From a virus: DNA of 51,769 bases. The notes beneath the pieces are model-generated. The model saw nothing but the letters and a program-made list of their open reading frames with translations, was not told the DNA's origin and did no database searches. Both the position numbers and the translations under genes were made by a program. Location: IMG/VR virus record IMGVR_UViG_3300034092_005013, positions 1 through 51,769 of that record. The stretch is one strand, 5' to 3'. Within the stretch, counting starts at the first letter, position 1; every line of letters starts with the position of its first letter. Shown in pieces: positions 39,976-46,708 of this stretch.

Positions 39976-40246
39976 CAACATTGTAAAAAGCATTAAATAA
40001 ATCATTTAACGTAGATGATGGTTTACCAATAATACTTTTTATCATTGCCTTGTCTTCCTTGCTCATTTGATCATATTTACTCCAACTTTTCAATCGAGTC
40101 TTTATCTTTTCAATATCAAGCTTGGATAGGTTGATAGTAAATCCTTGATCATTATCAATATTTAATTGTAATTGATTTTTAAAAGCATTTTTTTTAACTT
40201 CTTTTTCATTTTCTGTAGCTTCTAAAAATTGTATGAAAGTAATCAT
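39929..40246 (-). CDS. Small protein with a capsid-targeting-like N-terminus
   Basis: A 105-residue protein starting MITFIQFLEATENEKEVKKN. The centre is charged and helical (LDIEKIKTRLKSWSKYDQMS); the end contains NDLFNAFYNVVNRKTEESD. TATATAGTCAT stands directly before the ATG and no Shine-Dalgarno is present. The gene shares 47 bp with the convergent UvsW gene, an unusually long overlap here. Function unknown; a late, possibly packaged product by analogy with the other proteins that start this way. Confidence 0.65.
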   Translation of the reverse strand: MITFIQFLEATENEKEVKKNAFKNQLQLNIDNDQGFTINLSKLDIEKIKTRLKSWSKYDQMSKEDKAMIKSIIGKPSSTLNDLFNAFYNVVNRKTEESDLPSPKF

Positions 40247-40275
40247 ATGACTATATAGATTTATGGAGAATTTTT
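40247..40275. promoter_or_regulatory. Divergent late-promoter-like element
   Basis: ATGACTATATAGATTTATGGAG: the TATATA core at 40252-40257 lies 5 bp from the minus-strand ATG and about 18 bp from the plus-strand ATG, where TGGAG is the ribosome site. The same GACTATAT core occurs at 10238 and 14575. Confidence 0.5.
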
Positions 40276-41085
40276 ATGAAGTTTACTGAATGGGTTGGTA
40301 AATCACCTGATGTTGTTTTCGGTTTTGACAAAGTTGTTTCTACTAAAGGTCAGCTTCGTTATAACGAAGAACCAGTAGAACCTTTAAAAATCGAAACTGT
40401 TTTAGATGAAATAATCAATTTAGGTAAAATAGGAATAAAAGAACCTGTTAAAGATTTTGGATCTATGATTAATTATGGAGACAGTAATCAAGTCGGGTCA
40501 ATTCGTCTTAAATTTAGTCCTCTTGGTTCTTGTCGTGTAACGATAATGAGAAGAATTAGTGATTTGGAAGGTGAATTAACTTGGGTTACTCGTTATTCTA
40601 TTCCTGTTGTTAATGATTACGAACATATGACTGTAGAAGACATTGCTGTTGAAAAAATGTTAGCTACTAGGATTTTTGAATTGGCTGAATATATTGATAA
40701 AACGGCTTTGGAAACGCCCAAACAAAAATATGATTCGCTTGAAGAATTAGTAATTATGCTTGCTATGAATATGAAATTAAAGCATCCAAAAGTAATGAGT
40801 TACCAAGGTGTGATAAAAGAAAACATTAATACATATATCATATATTTTTCGTATCATGGTTTAGGTCTTGAAGCTCCCGGTCAAAGAAAAGTGAATCAAT
40901 TTAATATTTATGTAGAATTTATCAAACACAAAGGGTTAATTCGATGTTGGGGTGCCGAATATTCTGCTCCTCACTTGCTCTATAATTATGAACCTCAGAC
41001 CCCTGAATGGGACGAATATTTTAGCGTAGATCAGAATAAAAATGAGATTACAACAATTATTGAAAATATATTTAAAACTTATTGA
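40276..41085 (+). CDS. Hypothetical protein with a capsid-targeting-like N-terminus
   Basis: A 269-residue protein, MKFTEWVGKSPDVVFGFDKV at the start, then alternating strands and helices (GSIRLKFSPLGSCRVTIMRR), a mid-region helix (VEKMLATRIFELAEYIDK) and an aromatic C-terminal domain (IRCWGAEYSAPHLLYNYEPQ). The N-terminal aromatic spacing fits the group described at 37821, though no L/I-x-E site is near. The stop overlaps the convergent gene by 7 bp. No family is recognised. Confidence 0.65.
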   Translation: MKFTEWVGKSPDVVFGFDKVVSTKGQLRYNEEPVEPLKIETVLDEIINLGKIGIKEPVKDFGSMINYGDSNQVGSIRLKFSPLGSCRVTIMRRISDLEGELTWVTRYSIPVVNDYEHMTVEDIAVEKMLATRIFELAEYIDKTALETPKQKYDSLEELVIMLAMNMKLKHPKVMSYQGVIKENINTYIIYFSYHGLGLEAPGQRKVNQFNIYVEFIKHKGLIRCWGAEYSAPHLLYNYEPQTPEWDEYFSVDQNKNEITTIIENIFKTY

Positions 41086-41408
41086 TCAATAGATGAAAGT
41101 TTAATATAACATTCTCCATAAACTTCAATTTTCCCCATTAAAGCTTGAAAATCTTTTTGAGTATCATTAATAAAATCTAATTCTTTCATAATTGATTTAG
41201 TTTGGTCTTTACTAAATTTGATAGCTGTTTTCAATCCATCGTTTTTAAGGGCTTTCATCACTTCTGCATAAGGTTTATCCTTTGCTTCAAAATGATAATA
41301 GGAAAGAATAGCATCACCGCCTTTTGCTTTAGCATCAGCAGCATTATTTTGCGCCCCTTTACGCCTATTCTTTAAAAATTCCAAAGGATCATCAGATTGT
41401 TGTTTCAT
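41079..41408 (-). CDS. Hypothetical protein
   Basis: A 109-residue protein: a basic, Ala/Lys-rich N-terminal part (KNRRKGAQNNAADAKAKGGD) and a helical rest (KTAIKFSKDQTKSIMKELDF). CATAAATAATTTT stands before the ATG, close to the T4 late -10 TATAAATA, with no Shine-Dalgarno. It begins 8 bp after the stop of the upstream gene on the same strand. Function unknown. Confidence 0.6.
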   Translation of the reverse strand: MKQQSDDPLEFLKNRRKGAQNNAADAKAKGGDAILSYYHFEAKDKPYAEVMKALKNDGLKTAIKFSKDQTKSIMKELDFINDTQKDFQALMGKIEVYGECYIKLSSIDQ

Positions 41409-41416
41409 AAAATTAT

Positions 41417-42121
41417 TTATGTCTCTTGAGATAAATTGTTAAACTTTTCATTGTAAATTTTTTTTATATCATCAACATTATAGTCTTTATATTTTTCACA
41501 TTCTGTTAAACTAATAATTTCATTTTTTATGTCGTCTGGTAACTTATTAACCCATTCGCTAACAAAACACCAAATAGGATCAATTTGTTTAGCTCTTATC
41601 TGCAATAATATTCTTCTAATATTTTTGTAAAAATTTTCATATGTAAAATTATCTCCTAATGTATCTTTCAAAGATACAATAGTATTTTCAAAAGCAGATG
41701 ATATAAATCTATCTTCAAGTTTTCTCGTGACAGTTTTTGTCATCATCTTATTTTCTCGCATTTTCTTAATCCAAACAAAATATCTTTTTTCAGCTTTTTC
41801 GCCAATCAATAGGCTTGGATTTATAATTGGATTTTTGTTTTCTAAGATTTTAATAATCTCCATTTGAGCTTTTATAAAAATAAAATACTCAGCTGGCGCT
41901 TTGAAAATTTCTTTTTTATCTTTCACAAATTTCAAAAGATACTTAAACGCTGATTGTTTTCTTATAGGTTTTAAATCATTAAATTTTGTGTGGTTATAGT
42001 CAGGAAAATAATGATACTCAGAATTAAGATAATATATCAACAAATGATAAGCAAAAACCATATCTGAATCATCAGATAGACTAAGCAGTTGTTCTGTAGA
42101 TGTTTTAAAAATCTGTCGCAT
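41417..42121 (-). CDS. Hypothetical protein flanking the large intergenic region
   Basis: A 234-residue, helical, Lys/Asn/Ile-rich protein without signal or membrane segments. Landmarks: MVFAYHLLIYYLNSEYHYFP, the basic loop WIKKMRENKMMTKTVTRKLE and an end YNVDDIKKIYNEKFNNLSQE. I recognise no domain. It is the left boundary of the 495-bp intergenic element and is transcribed away from it. The sequence before its ATG (GGATTAGAGTAAAAAC) shows no good ribosome site. Confidence 0.6.
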   Translation of the reverse strand: MRQIFKTSTEQLLSLSDDSDMVFAYHLLIYYLNSEYHYFPDYNHTKFNDLKPIRKQSAFKYLLKFVKDKKEIFKAPAEYFIFIKAQMEIIKILENKNPIINPSLLIGEKAEKRYFVWIKKMRENKMMTKTVTRKLEDRFISSAFENTIVSLKDTLGDNFTYENFYKNIRRILLQIRAKQIDPIWCFVSEWVNKLPDDIKNEIISLTECEKYKDYNVDDIKKIYNEKFNNLSQET

Positions 42122-42330
42122 GTTTTTACTCTAATCCATTCAATCTTAAAAGTCAAACTTGAGTTTGAAATTATATGGGGATCATTCCAGTCACATATGC
42201 CGTTTATTCGTTAATAAACATGGCTAGGAATTCGTTTCTACATCCAAGTGAGACTCAGGTCGATTTTTAACACTAAATGCGTTTAAAGCGATTTTACGAG
42301 CTAAAAATATTTCTTGTTTTGTTTGTCATT

Positions 42331-42346
42331 TGGCACGATTTTTGCG
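42331..42346 (+). promoter_or_regulatory. Sigma54-like (-24/-12) promoter motif, left copy
   Basis: TGGCACGATTTTTGCG matches TGGCAC-N5-TTGC with GG and GC ten bases apart. It is followed 11 bp later by the palindrome ATACTAAGTAT (42356-42366) at the expected transcription start. Facing right. Confidence 0.45.
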
Positions 42347-42427
42347 TATTAATTAATACTAAGTATTAATATAATTAACTTAATAAGTATTAGTTCTAAT
42401 TTTGATTATTTAATAAATCATATTTTA

Positions 42428-42482
42428 TTAAGTGGTGCTAATTTACTCTGAGCGAAGCGAAGAGTAAATTAGTACCACTTAA
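42428..42482. repeat. 22-bp hairpin capped by the stable GCGAAGC mini-hairpin
   Basis: TTAAGTGGTGCTAATTTACTCT pairs with AGAGTAAATTAGTACCACTTAA along all 22 positions (one as G-T). The 11-nt loop GAGCGAAGCGA contains GCGAAGC (42452-42458), known as an unusually stable DNA mini-hairpin, separated from the long stem only by tandem G/A pairs. Confidence 0.85.
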
Positions 42483-42489
42483 ACTAAAG

Positions 42490-42518
42490 CATCTTCAATT
42501 ACGAAGTAATTGAAGATG
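42490..42518. repeat. Perfect 13-bp hairpin with GAA loop
   Basis: CATCTTCAATTAC and GTAATTGAAGATG pair perfectly round the triloop GAA. The apex reads C-GAA-G, the same core as in the neighbouring GCGAAGC elements. No T-tract follows. Confidence 0.85.
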
Positions 42519-42547
42519 AATATAAATACTTAGTATAAACGCGCGAA

Positions 42548-42563
42548 GCAAAAAGTGTGCCAA
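42548..42563 (-). promoter_or_regulatory. Sigma54-like (-24/-12) promoter motif, right copy
   Basis: On the minus strand TGGCACACTTTTTGCT matches TGGCAC-N5-TTGCW, with GG-N10-GC. The palindrome ATACTAAGTAT (42536-42526 on this strand) begins 12 bp past the -12 GC, mirroring the left copy. Facing left, towards it. A GCGAAGC lies at 42543-42549. Confidence 0.45.
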
Positions 42564-42581
42564 AAAAAATAAAAATTATGT

Positions 42582-42610
42582 TTGACTTAAGTTTTTAGTA
42601 ATCGTAGATT
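42582..42610 (+). promoter_or_regulatory. Sigma70-type promoter for the DNA polymerase
   Basis: TTGACT, 17-bp spacer, TAGATT, ending 6 bp before the GTG start at 42617. The -10 is a 4/6 match. A transcript from here would have almost no leader. Confidence 0.45.
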
Positions 42611-42616
42611 TTTGGT

Positions 42617-43927
42617 GTGAGTATTGACAAAACCACTTTTGAAAACATTTTCGACACATTTTGTGTCGAGCCATTTATTTATTTGCAAATTTTAAATCAA
42701 CCCGATTTAACTGATAAACAAAATCTTTTACTTCATATAAAACTTGAAGGACCAAGAGGATCTAAATTTGAAATAAAATTACATCAAAACAATACATGTT
42801 CGTTTGTACACCATGTGAATAATTGTTTAAGAGAATATAATCGACCGATAATTTGTTTAGATTCTAAGTTATTTCATTCTTTTTGTTTGAAACAAAATTG
42901 TACTAAACAAATTGATTTTAAAGTATTTTTTGATTTAAATTGGTATTGTGATTACAATGATATAAGTTGTTCTTTTGAAAAAATGACTGACATAGTTTCT
43001 ATATTTTTGAAATTTATTAAGCATGATAGTTTTGAAATATATAAAAATGTTTTTCAAAAATTAATATGTGAAACAATTCCACACATGGAAAATCAAGCTA
43101 TCATATTGGATAGTGAAGCTACATTTGTTTATCCTTATTATTCATCAAGATTGCAAGAAAATGGAAGATTGAATTCTAAAGTTTTTTCTAATAGAAATTT
43201 TAATCCACATACTTTGACTTATGAAATTAAGAAAAATTTTGTTTTATCAGAAGATGAAATATTTGTATCGTTTGACTTTAAGGCATTGGAGTTATATGTT
43301 TTGGCATTTTTGAGTAATGATGCTAACTTAAATACATTATTGTATAACACATGTCATCCGTATGAACAAATTGCTCAATATGTTCTTGATTTAAATAATT
43401 TTGAAAATAAAAACTATAAAGATTTAGGTAAGAAGATATTTTTACCAAGTATTTATGGTATTTCTCCAGCTAAGTTATCAGAATCTTTAGGTTGTTCTAT
43501 TTTGGAAGCCAAGACTTATTTGAATAAAATAAAGACTTTATTTAGCAAAGCGTTTGATTATGTTTCACAGCAGTCTGCTCAAGCAATAAATTTTGGCTAT
43601 TGTCTTGATTACTTCAAAAGAAAGAAAAATTTTATTGCAGATGAGGGATATAAAGCCATGAATTTTTCTGTACATTCACCAGCAGCAGTATTTTGTTTTA
43701 TGAAGATGAATGAAATAAAATCAATTGAAACTAAAGATTTTAGATTATTGTTTTCAATTCACGATTGTTTTGTTTTTGCTGTTAAAAAGGAAAAATTAAA
43801 ATTATCTGTATTGCAAATTAAAGATACTTTGCAGAAAGAATTTTCTGACTATAAGCCCTTAAGATTTATTGTTGATACTAAGTTTGGCGAAAATTTAGCA
43901 TTTTTGAAAAATTATTCTGAAGTTTGA
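42617..43927 (+). CDS. Short family-A DNA polymerase
   Basis: A 436-residue polymerase of the Pol I type. Motif A: VSFDFKALELYVLAFLSND (Asp220); motif B: YKDLGKKIFLPSIYG (Lys272-Tyr280 spacing as in the Pol I O-helix, but Lys for its Arg); motif C: LFSIHDCFVFAV (His382-Asp383, with Cys in place of Glu). GRLNSK (about 183) and NFSVHSPAAVFC (about 349) also match. The N-terminal 150 residues show no active 3'-5' exonuclease; IICLDSKLFHSFC and FFDLNWYCDY might be a vestige. Much shorter than T7 gp5 (704 aa), recalling the split polymerase of Rhodothermus phage RM378. Start GTG; no clear Shine-Dalgarno. Confidence 0.85.
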   Translation: MSIDKTTFENIFDTFCVEPFIYLQILNQPDLTDKQNLLLHIKLEGPRGSKFEIKLHQNNTCSFVHHVNNCLREYNRPIICLDSKLFHSFCLKQNCTKQIDFKVFFDLNWYCDYNDISCSFEKMTDIVSIFLKFIKHDSFEIYKNVFQKLICETIPHMENQAIILDSEATFVYPYYSSRLQENGRLNSKVFSNRNFNPHTLTYEIKKNFVLSEDEIFVSFDFKALELYVLAFLSNDANLNTLLYNTCHPYEQIAQYVLDLNNFENKNYKDLGKKIFLPSIYGISPAKLSESLGCSILEAKTYLNKIKTLFSKAFDYVSQQSAQAINFGYCLDYFKRKKNFIADEGYKAMNFSVHSPAAVFCFMKMNEIKSIETKDFRLLFSIHDCFVFAVKKEKLKLSVLQIKDTLQKEFSDYKPLRFIVDTKFGENLAFLKNYSEV

Positions 43928-43981
43928 CTCAATTACATTAAAGGTTGATACTACACCTTACGTTTCAAGGAGGTAATTGAA

Positions 43982-44536
43982 ATGAAGATATTTCAGATGT
44001 TTAAGATTAACTCAGAGGAATTTAAAGAACTTGAGGAAAAGTTTGGTCAGTTGTGTCTTTATGCCAGTTGGCAATTAATGTCTAATAATTCTCGTAATAA
44101 TCATCAGTTAGATGTAGAAGATATCAAACAAGAGCTTCTTATGTCTGTTATAAGGGCAGGTAGTTATTATAAAAGACAAACTTATATTGAATCATCATTT
44201 GATACAGTTGAAAAACATGTTCCGCAAGATGGGATATTTAGAAAAATTTTTGATTCTTTAAAAGATCTATGGAAAAATAAGACACATCATGGAGCATATC
44301 GTCGCAAATTTGGTGATCCTCAAGAGGAAATTCTGGAGAAATTAGTTAAAAAATTTGTTCCATCACAAGAAAGACCTGACATTGGTTTAAAACTTATGAT
44401 TAATGCCAAGTTTGTTATTTACACAAAGCAGATCATATGGAATGCTACTAGGCATGTCGGCAAGAGAATTACTAAAGAAAAACATATTCGAGTAGGTCAA
44501 GTTTCACTTAGTGAACACGAACACTTGTATATTTGA
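43982..44536 (+). CDS. Sigma-factor-like protein
   Basis: A 184-residue helical, basic protein. The region LYASWQLMSNNSRNNHQLDV-EDIKQELLMSVIRAGSYYKR looks like sigma70 region 2 (the D-x-EDI-QE-L core), and the tail KRITKEKHIRVGQVSLSEHEHLY could be a DNA-binding or linker part. It has a full AAGGAGGT 8 nt before the ATG. It is placed between polymerase and helicase, so it could be an early/middle regulator or a replication factor rather than a sigma. It ends 11 bp before the helicase start. Assignment tentative. Confidence 0.5.
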   Translation: MKIFQMFKINSEEFKELEEKFGQLCLYASWQLMSNNSRNNHQLDVEDIKQELLMSVIRAGSYYKRQTYIESSFDTVEKHVPQDGIFRKIFDSLKDLWKNKTHHGAYRRKFGDPQEEILEKLVKKFVPSQERPDIGLKLMINAKFVIYTKQIIWNATRHVGKRITKEKHIRVGQVSLSEHEHLYI

Positions 44537-44547
44537 GGATTTTTAGT

Positions 44548-46086
44548 ATGGAAGCTAAACTTACCGAAGATCAACAAAAGTTGTTGGAGACTATGCTTCA
44601 ACAACAGAATACTCAGACTAAATTTCGTTGGGATGAAAATTTCCAAAGAAGAATTTTAGGTATTCTTTTAACAGATAGGAATTTTCTTCTTCAGGGAAAA
44701 GCTCTTATTTCTCCTGAATATTTTTCTAATGAAGTTCATGTAGAAACATGTCGCATTTTATTTAAATTATTTGATGATCATCCTACAGGAATACCTGACA
44801 GGATGATTATGGAAAACGATTTGCTTGAGAAAGTAAGAGAAAAATCAGATGCAATTAAAGTTTATTATAGATCAGAACTTCAATCGCTTTATGATTTCTT
44901 TATACCTAACCAAGCATCAAGAGATATTTTGTTTAATAAATTGCTTAATTTTTCCAAGATACAAAGTCTTAGAATAGCAATGGAAGAAAGCCAAAGAGAT
45001 CTTAAGAAGAATCCAGATTCAGAAGAAATCTGGGCTAAGGTTTATGAGAGATTTCGTAATTGCATGTTAGTGTCAAAGACATTTGATGCAGGTTTCCAAT
45101 ATTTTAATCAAATAGAACAATTCTTCACAGAATTATCTAAAGATGAAGAAAGAGTTGATAAGTTTACATCAGGATTTTTGTCAATTGATTTTGAGATATC
45201 TGGTGGTGGACCAAGACGTGGTGAAATTTATGCTTTTATAGCACTACCCGGTGTTGGTAAATCTTTGGCTTTGGTTAAAGCAGCTGTTGAAAATGTAAAC
45301 AAAGGGTTTAAAGTAGCGTTTATTTCTGTAGAAATGGATTGGGTTTCTATTTCTAAAAGATTCACATCAGCTTATGTCGGAATGCCATATAATAAGCTTG
45401 CTAGTCAAAAAGATGAAGTAAAAAACATCCTTGAATATAAAACACTTGAATACGAAGACAAGAACAGATTGGTAGTTAAGCAATTTCCTGCTGGTAGTAT
45501 TGATGTTAATGATATTCGAGCTTATTTAAACCAATTGGAGTTATATGGATTTGTTCCAGACCTTTTGGTTGTTGATTATCCCGGAGAAATGAAAGATACA
45601 CCGGGAGTTGCTGTTTGGGAATCTAAGTATAGAATCATTCGTGACCTAAGAGGACTTGCTTGTGAAAAGAAAATGCTTGTATTTACTGCAATGCAACCGA
45701 ATAAGTCAGCATCTGAATTGTCTTCATCGGAATTTATTGAAGAAGGCAACATCGGTGCGTCTTTTGACATGTTTAAGCCTCTTGATGGTTTATGGTCTAT
45801 CAATAGAACTACCGATGAAGCTAATGCTCAAGTTGGCAGAATATTCATTATCAAAAGTAGAAATGGTAAATCAAGATACCATTTCCCAATAGAATATAAT
45901 CACGAAATGTTAACCATATCAGAAATAGATTTTGATAAATATAAGACAAAAATGCACAATAAAGCCCAGCAAGATGCTAACACTTATAGCGTTACATCTG
46001 ATTCATCAAATATATCATCAAATAACCATCCTCCTAAAAAGGTAGGTAAGAAAAAACAACAAGATCCATCTAACCCAATTGATTGA
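44548..46086 (+). CDS. Replicative helicase, DnaB/gp41-like
   Basis: A 512-residue hexameric helicase that unwinds the fork with the primase. N-terminal domain (WDENFQRRILGILLTDRNFL); linker; RecA-like domain with SGGGPRRGEIYAFIALPGVG-KS (Walker A about 232-239), VAFISVEMDW, DLLVVDYPGEMKD (Walker B) and SFDMFKPLDGLWSINRTTDE, IIKSRNGKSRYHFPIEYNHE at the end. The start is ATG 44548, with TGAGG upstream, rather than an in-frame TTG at 44533. The C-terminal 50 residues are Ser/Lys/Gln-rich and probably disordered. T4 gp41 is 475 aa. Confidence 0.92.
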   Translation: MEAKLTEDQQKLLETMLQQQNTQTKFRWDENFQRRILGILLTDRNFLLQGKALISPEYFSNEVHVETCRILFKLFDDHPTGIPDRMIMENDLLEKVREKSDAIKVYYRSELQSLYDFFIPNQASRDILFNKLLNFSKIQSLRIAMEESQRDLKKNPDSEEIWAKVYERFRNCMLVSKTFDAGFQYFNQIEQFFTELSKDEERVDKFTSGFLSIDFEISGGGPRRGEIYAFIALPGVGKSLALVKAAVENVNKGFKVAFISVEMDWVSISKRFTSAYVGMPYNKLASQKDEVKNILEYKTLEYEDKNRLVVKQFPAGSIDVNDIRAYLNQLELYGFVPDLLVVDYPGEMKDTPGVAVWESKYRIIRDLRGLACEKKMLVFTAMQPNKSASELSSSEFIEEGNIGASFDMFKPLDGLWSINRTTDEANAQVGRIFIIKSRNGKSRYHFPIEYNHEMLTISEIDFDKYKTKMHNKAQQDANTYSVTSDSSNISSNNHPPKKVGKKKQQDPSNPID

Positions 46087-46142
46087 TTCTATTTTTATCA
46101 AAAAATAAATTATCAGGAGTAGGACTTATAAAGGAATTGCCG

Positions 46143-46196
46143 ATGCAATGGCGCAACAGTGGGGTGGCAACAATTAATGACTGCAAACCTTACTAA
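46143..46196 (+). CDS. Possible 17-residue leader peptide or micro-gene
   Basis: MQWRNSGVATINDCKPY, with AAAGGAA 6-7 nt before its ATG, in the 160-bp gap (46087-46246) between helicase and the UvsY-like gene. Another frame here reads RTYKGIADAMAQQWGGNN without a start codon, also protein-like. The patch is visibly more GC-rich than its surroundings and can pair TTGCC with GGCAA, so a structured RNA is equally possible. Confidence 0.25.
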   Translation: MQWRNSGVATINDCKPY

Positions 46197-46246
46197 TTTG
46201 AATTGATAGCACGGTTTTCCCTTTTTCTCAGAAAGTAGTATGAGCC

Positions 46247-46669
46247 ATGATTGAAAAGATTGCGTTAGATGATCAGGAATGGACAATTGATTCTCGTGAT
46301 TTAAATTTCACGGATGCAACTCTTAATATATTTTTTGAAAAAGTAGGCGGAATTATTGATTATGTTGGAGCTGGTCATGCATTGGCTATGAAATGTTTTT
46401 CTGTAGCAGAACTTGAATACAAAAGAAAATTTATTCAAAAATTCAAAGAACAAAAAGATCTTGGCAAATCAGATAAAACAGCAGAATTAGCAGCTGAAGG
46501 TGATGACGAATGTGTTGCTTTGAAAAGAGAATGCATTCAAAACAGATATTGCAAAGATAGAATTTACGCACATTTGCAAGCTTTGAACGCTTCAAGAGAA
46601 GATGCTCACAATCGAGGTCATATGTTGCGTAAAGAAATGGACAAGTTAAACTTCCAAATAAATGAATAA
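46247..46669 (+). CDS. Possible recombination mediator, UvsY-like
   Basis: A 140-residue helical, charged protein. Its size, its position among helicase, deaminase, gp32 and UvsX, and a helical core (VAELEYKRKFIQKFKEQKDL; KSDKTAELAAEGDDEC; CKDRIYAHLQALNASREDAH) resemble T4-type UvsY (137 aa), which loads UvsX on gp32-coated DNA. No strong signature confirms it, and the start lacks a good Shine-Dalgarno. The call rests on size, composition and context. Confidence 0.42.
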   Translation: MIEKIALDDQEWTIDSRDLNFTDATLNIFFEKVGGIIDYVGAGHALAMKCFSVAELEYKRKFIQKFKEQKDLGKSDKTAELAAEGDDECVALKRECIQNRYCKDRIYAHLQALNASREDAHNRGHMLRKEMDKLNFQINE

Positions 46670-46708
46670 ATTTAGGTTTGTCGTATTGTTATAACATGAG
46701 AGAATACG

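Larger units (their letters stand above)
42122..42616. other. 495-bp divergent intergenic region, candidate origin or control region
   Basis: The only long gene-free stretch in the window, between a minus-strand hypothetical gene and the plus-strand DNA polymerase. In order it holds TCAAACTTGAGTTTGA (near-palindrome, 42153-42168), GTTTATT-CGTT-AATAAAC (hairpin near 42200), the left promoter-like module (42329-42366), AT-rich DNA with repeats of AGTATTA/AATAAGTATT, two strong hairpins (42428-42482, 42490-42518), the right inverted module (42526-42565) and a sigma70-type promoter (42582-42610). Strong hairpins between divergent genes are not needed as terminators, so an origin, ncRNA or regulatory hub is the likelier reading. 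Confidence 0.6.

Noticed and set aside
39970-40005. TTGACA with a downstream TAAATA after the UvsW stop
   Set aside because: It points into a minus-strand gene with no plus-strand gene until 40276; the TTGACA is formed by the stop codon and flanking bases.
42329-42565. The inverted modules as ends of a MITE-like transposon
   Set aside because: No target-site duplication, no second copy in the window and internal promoter-like logic; kept only as a lesser alternative.
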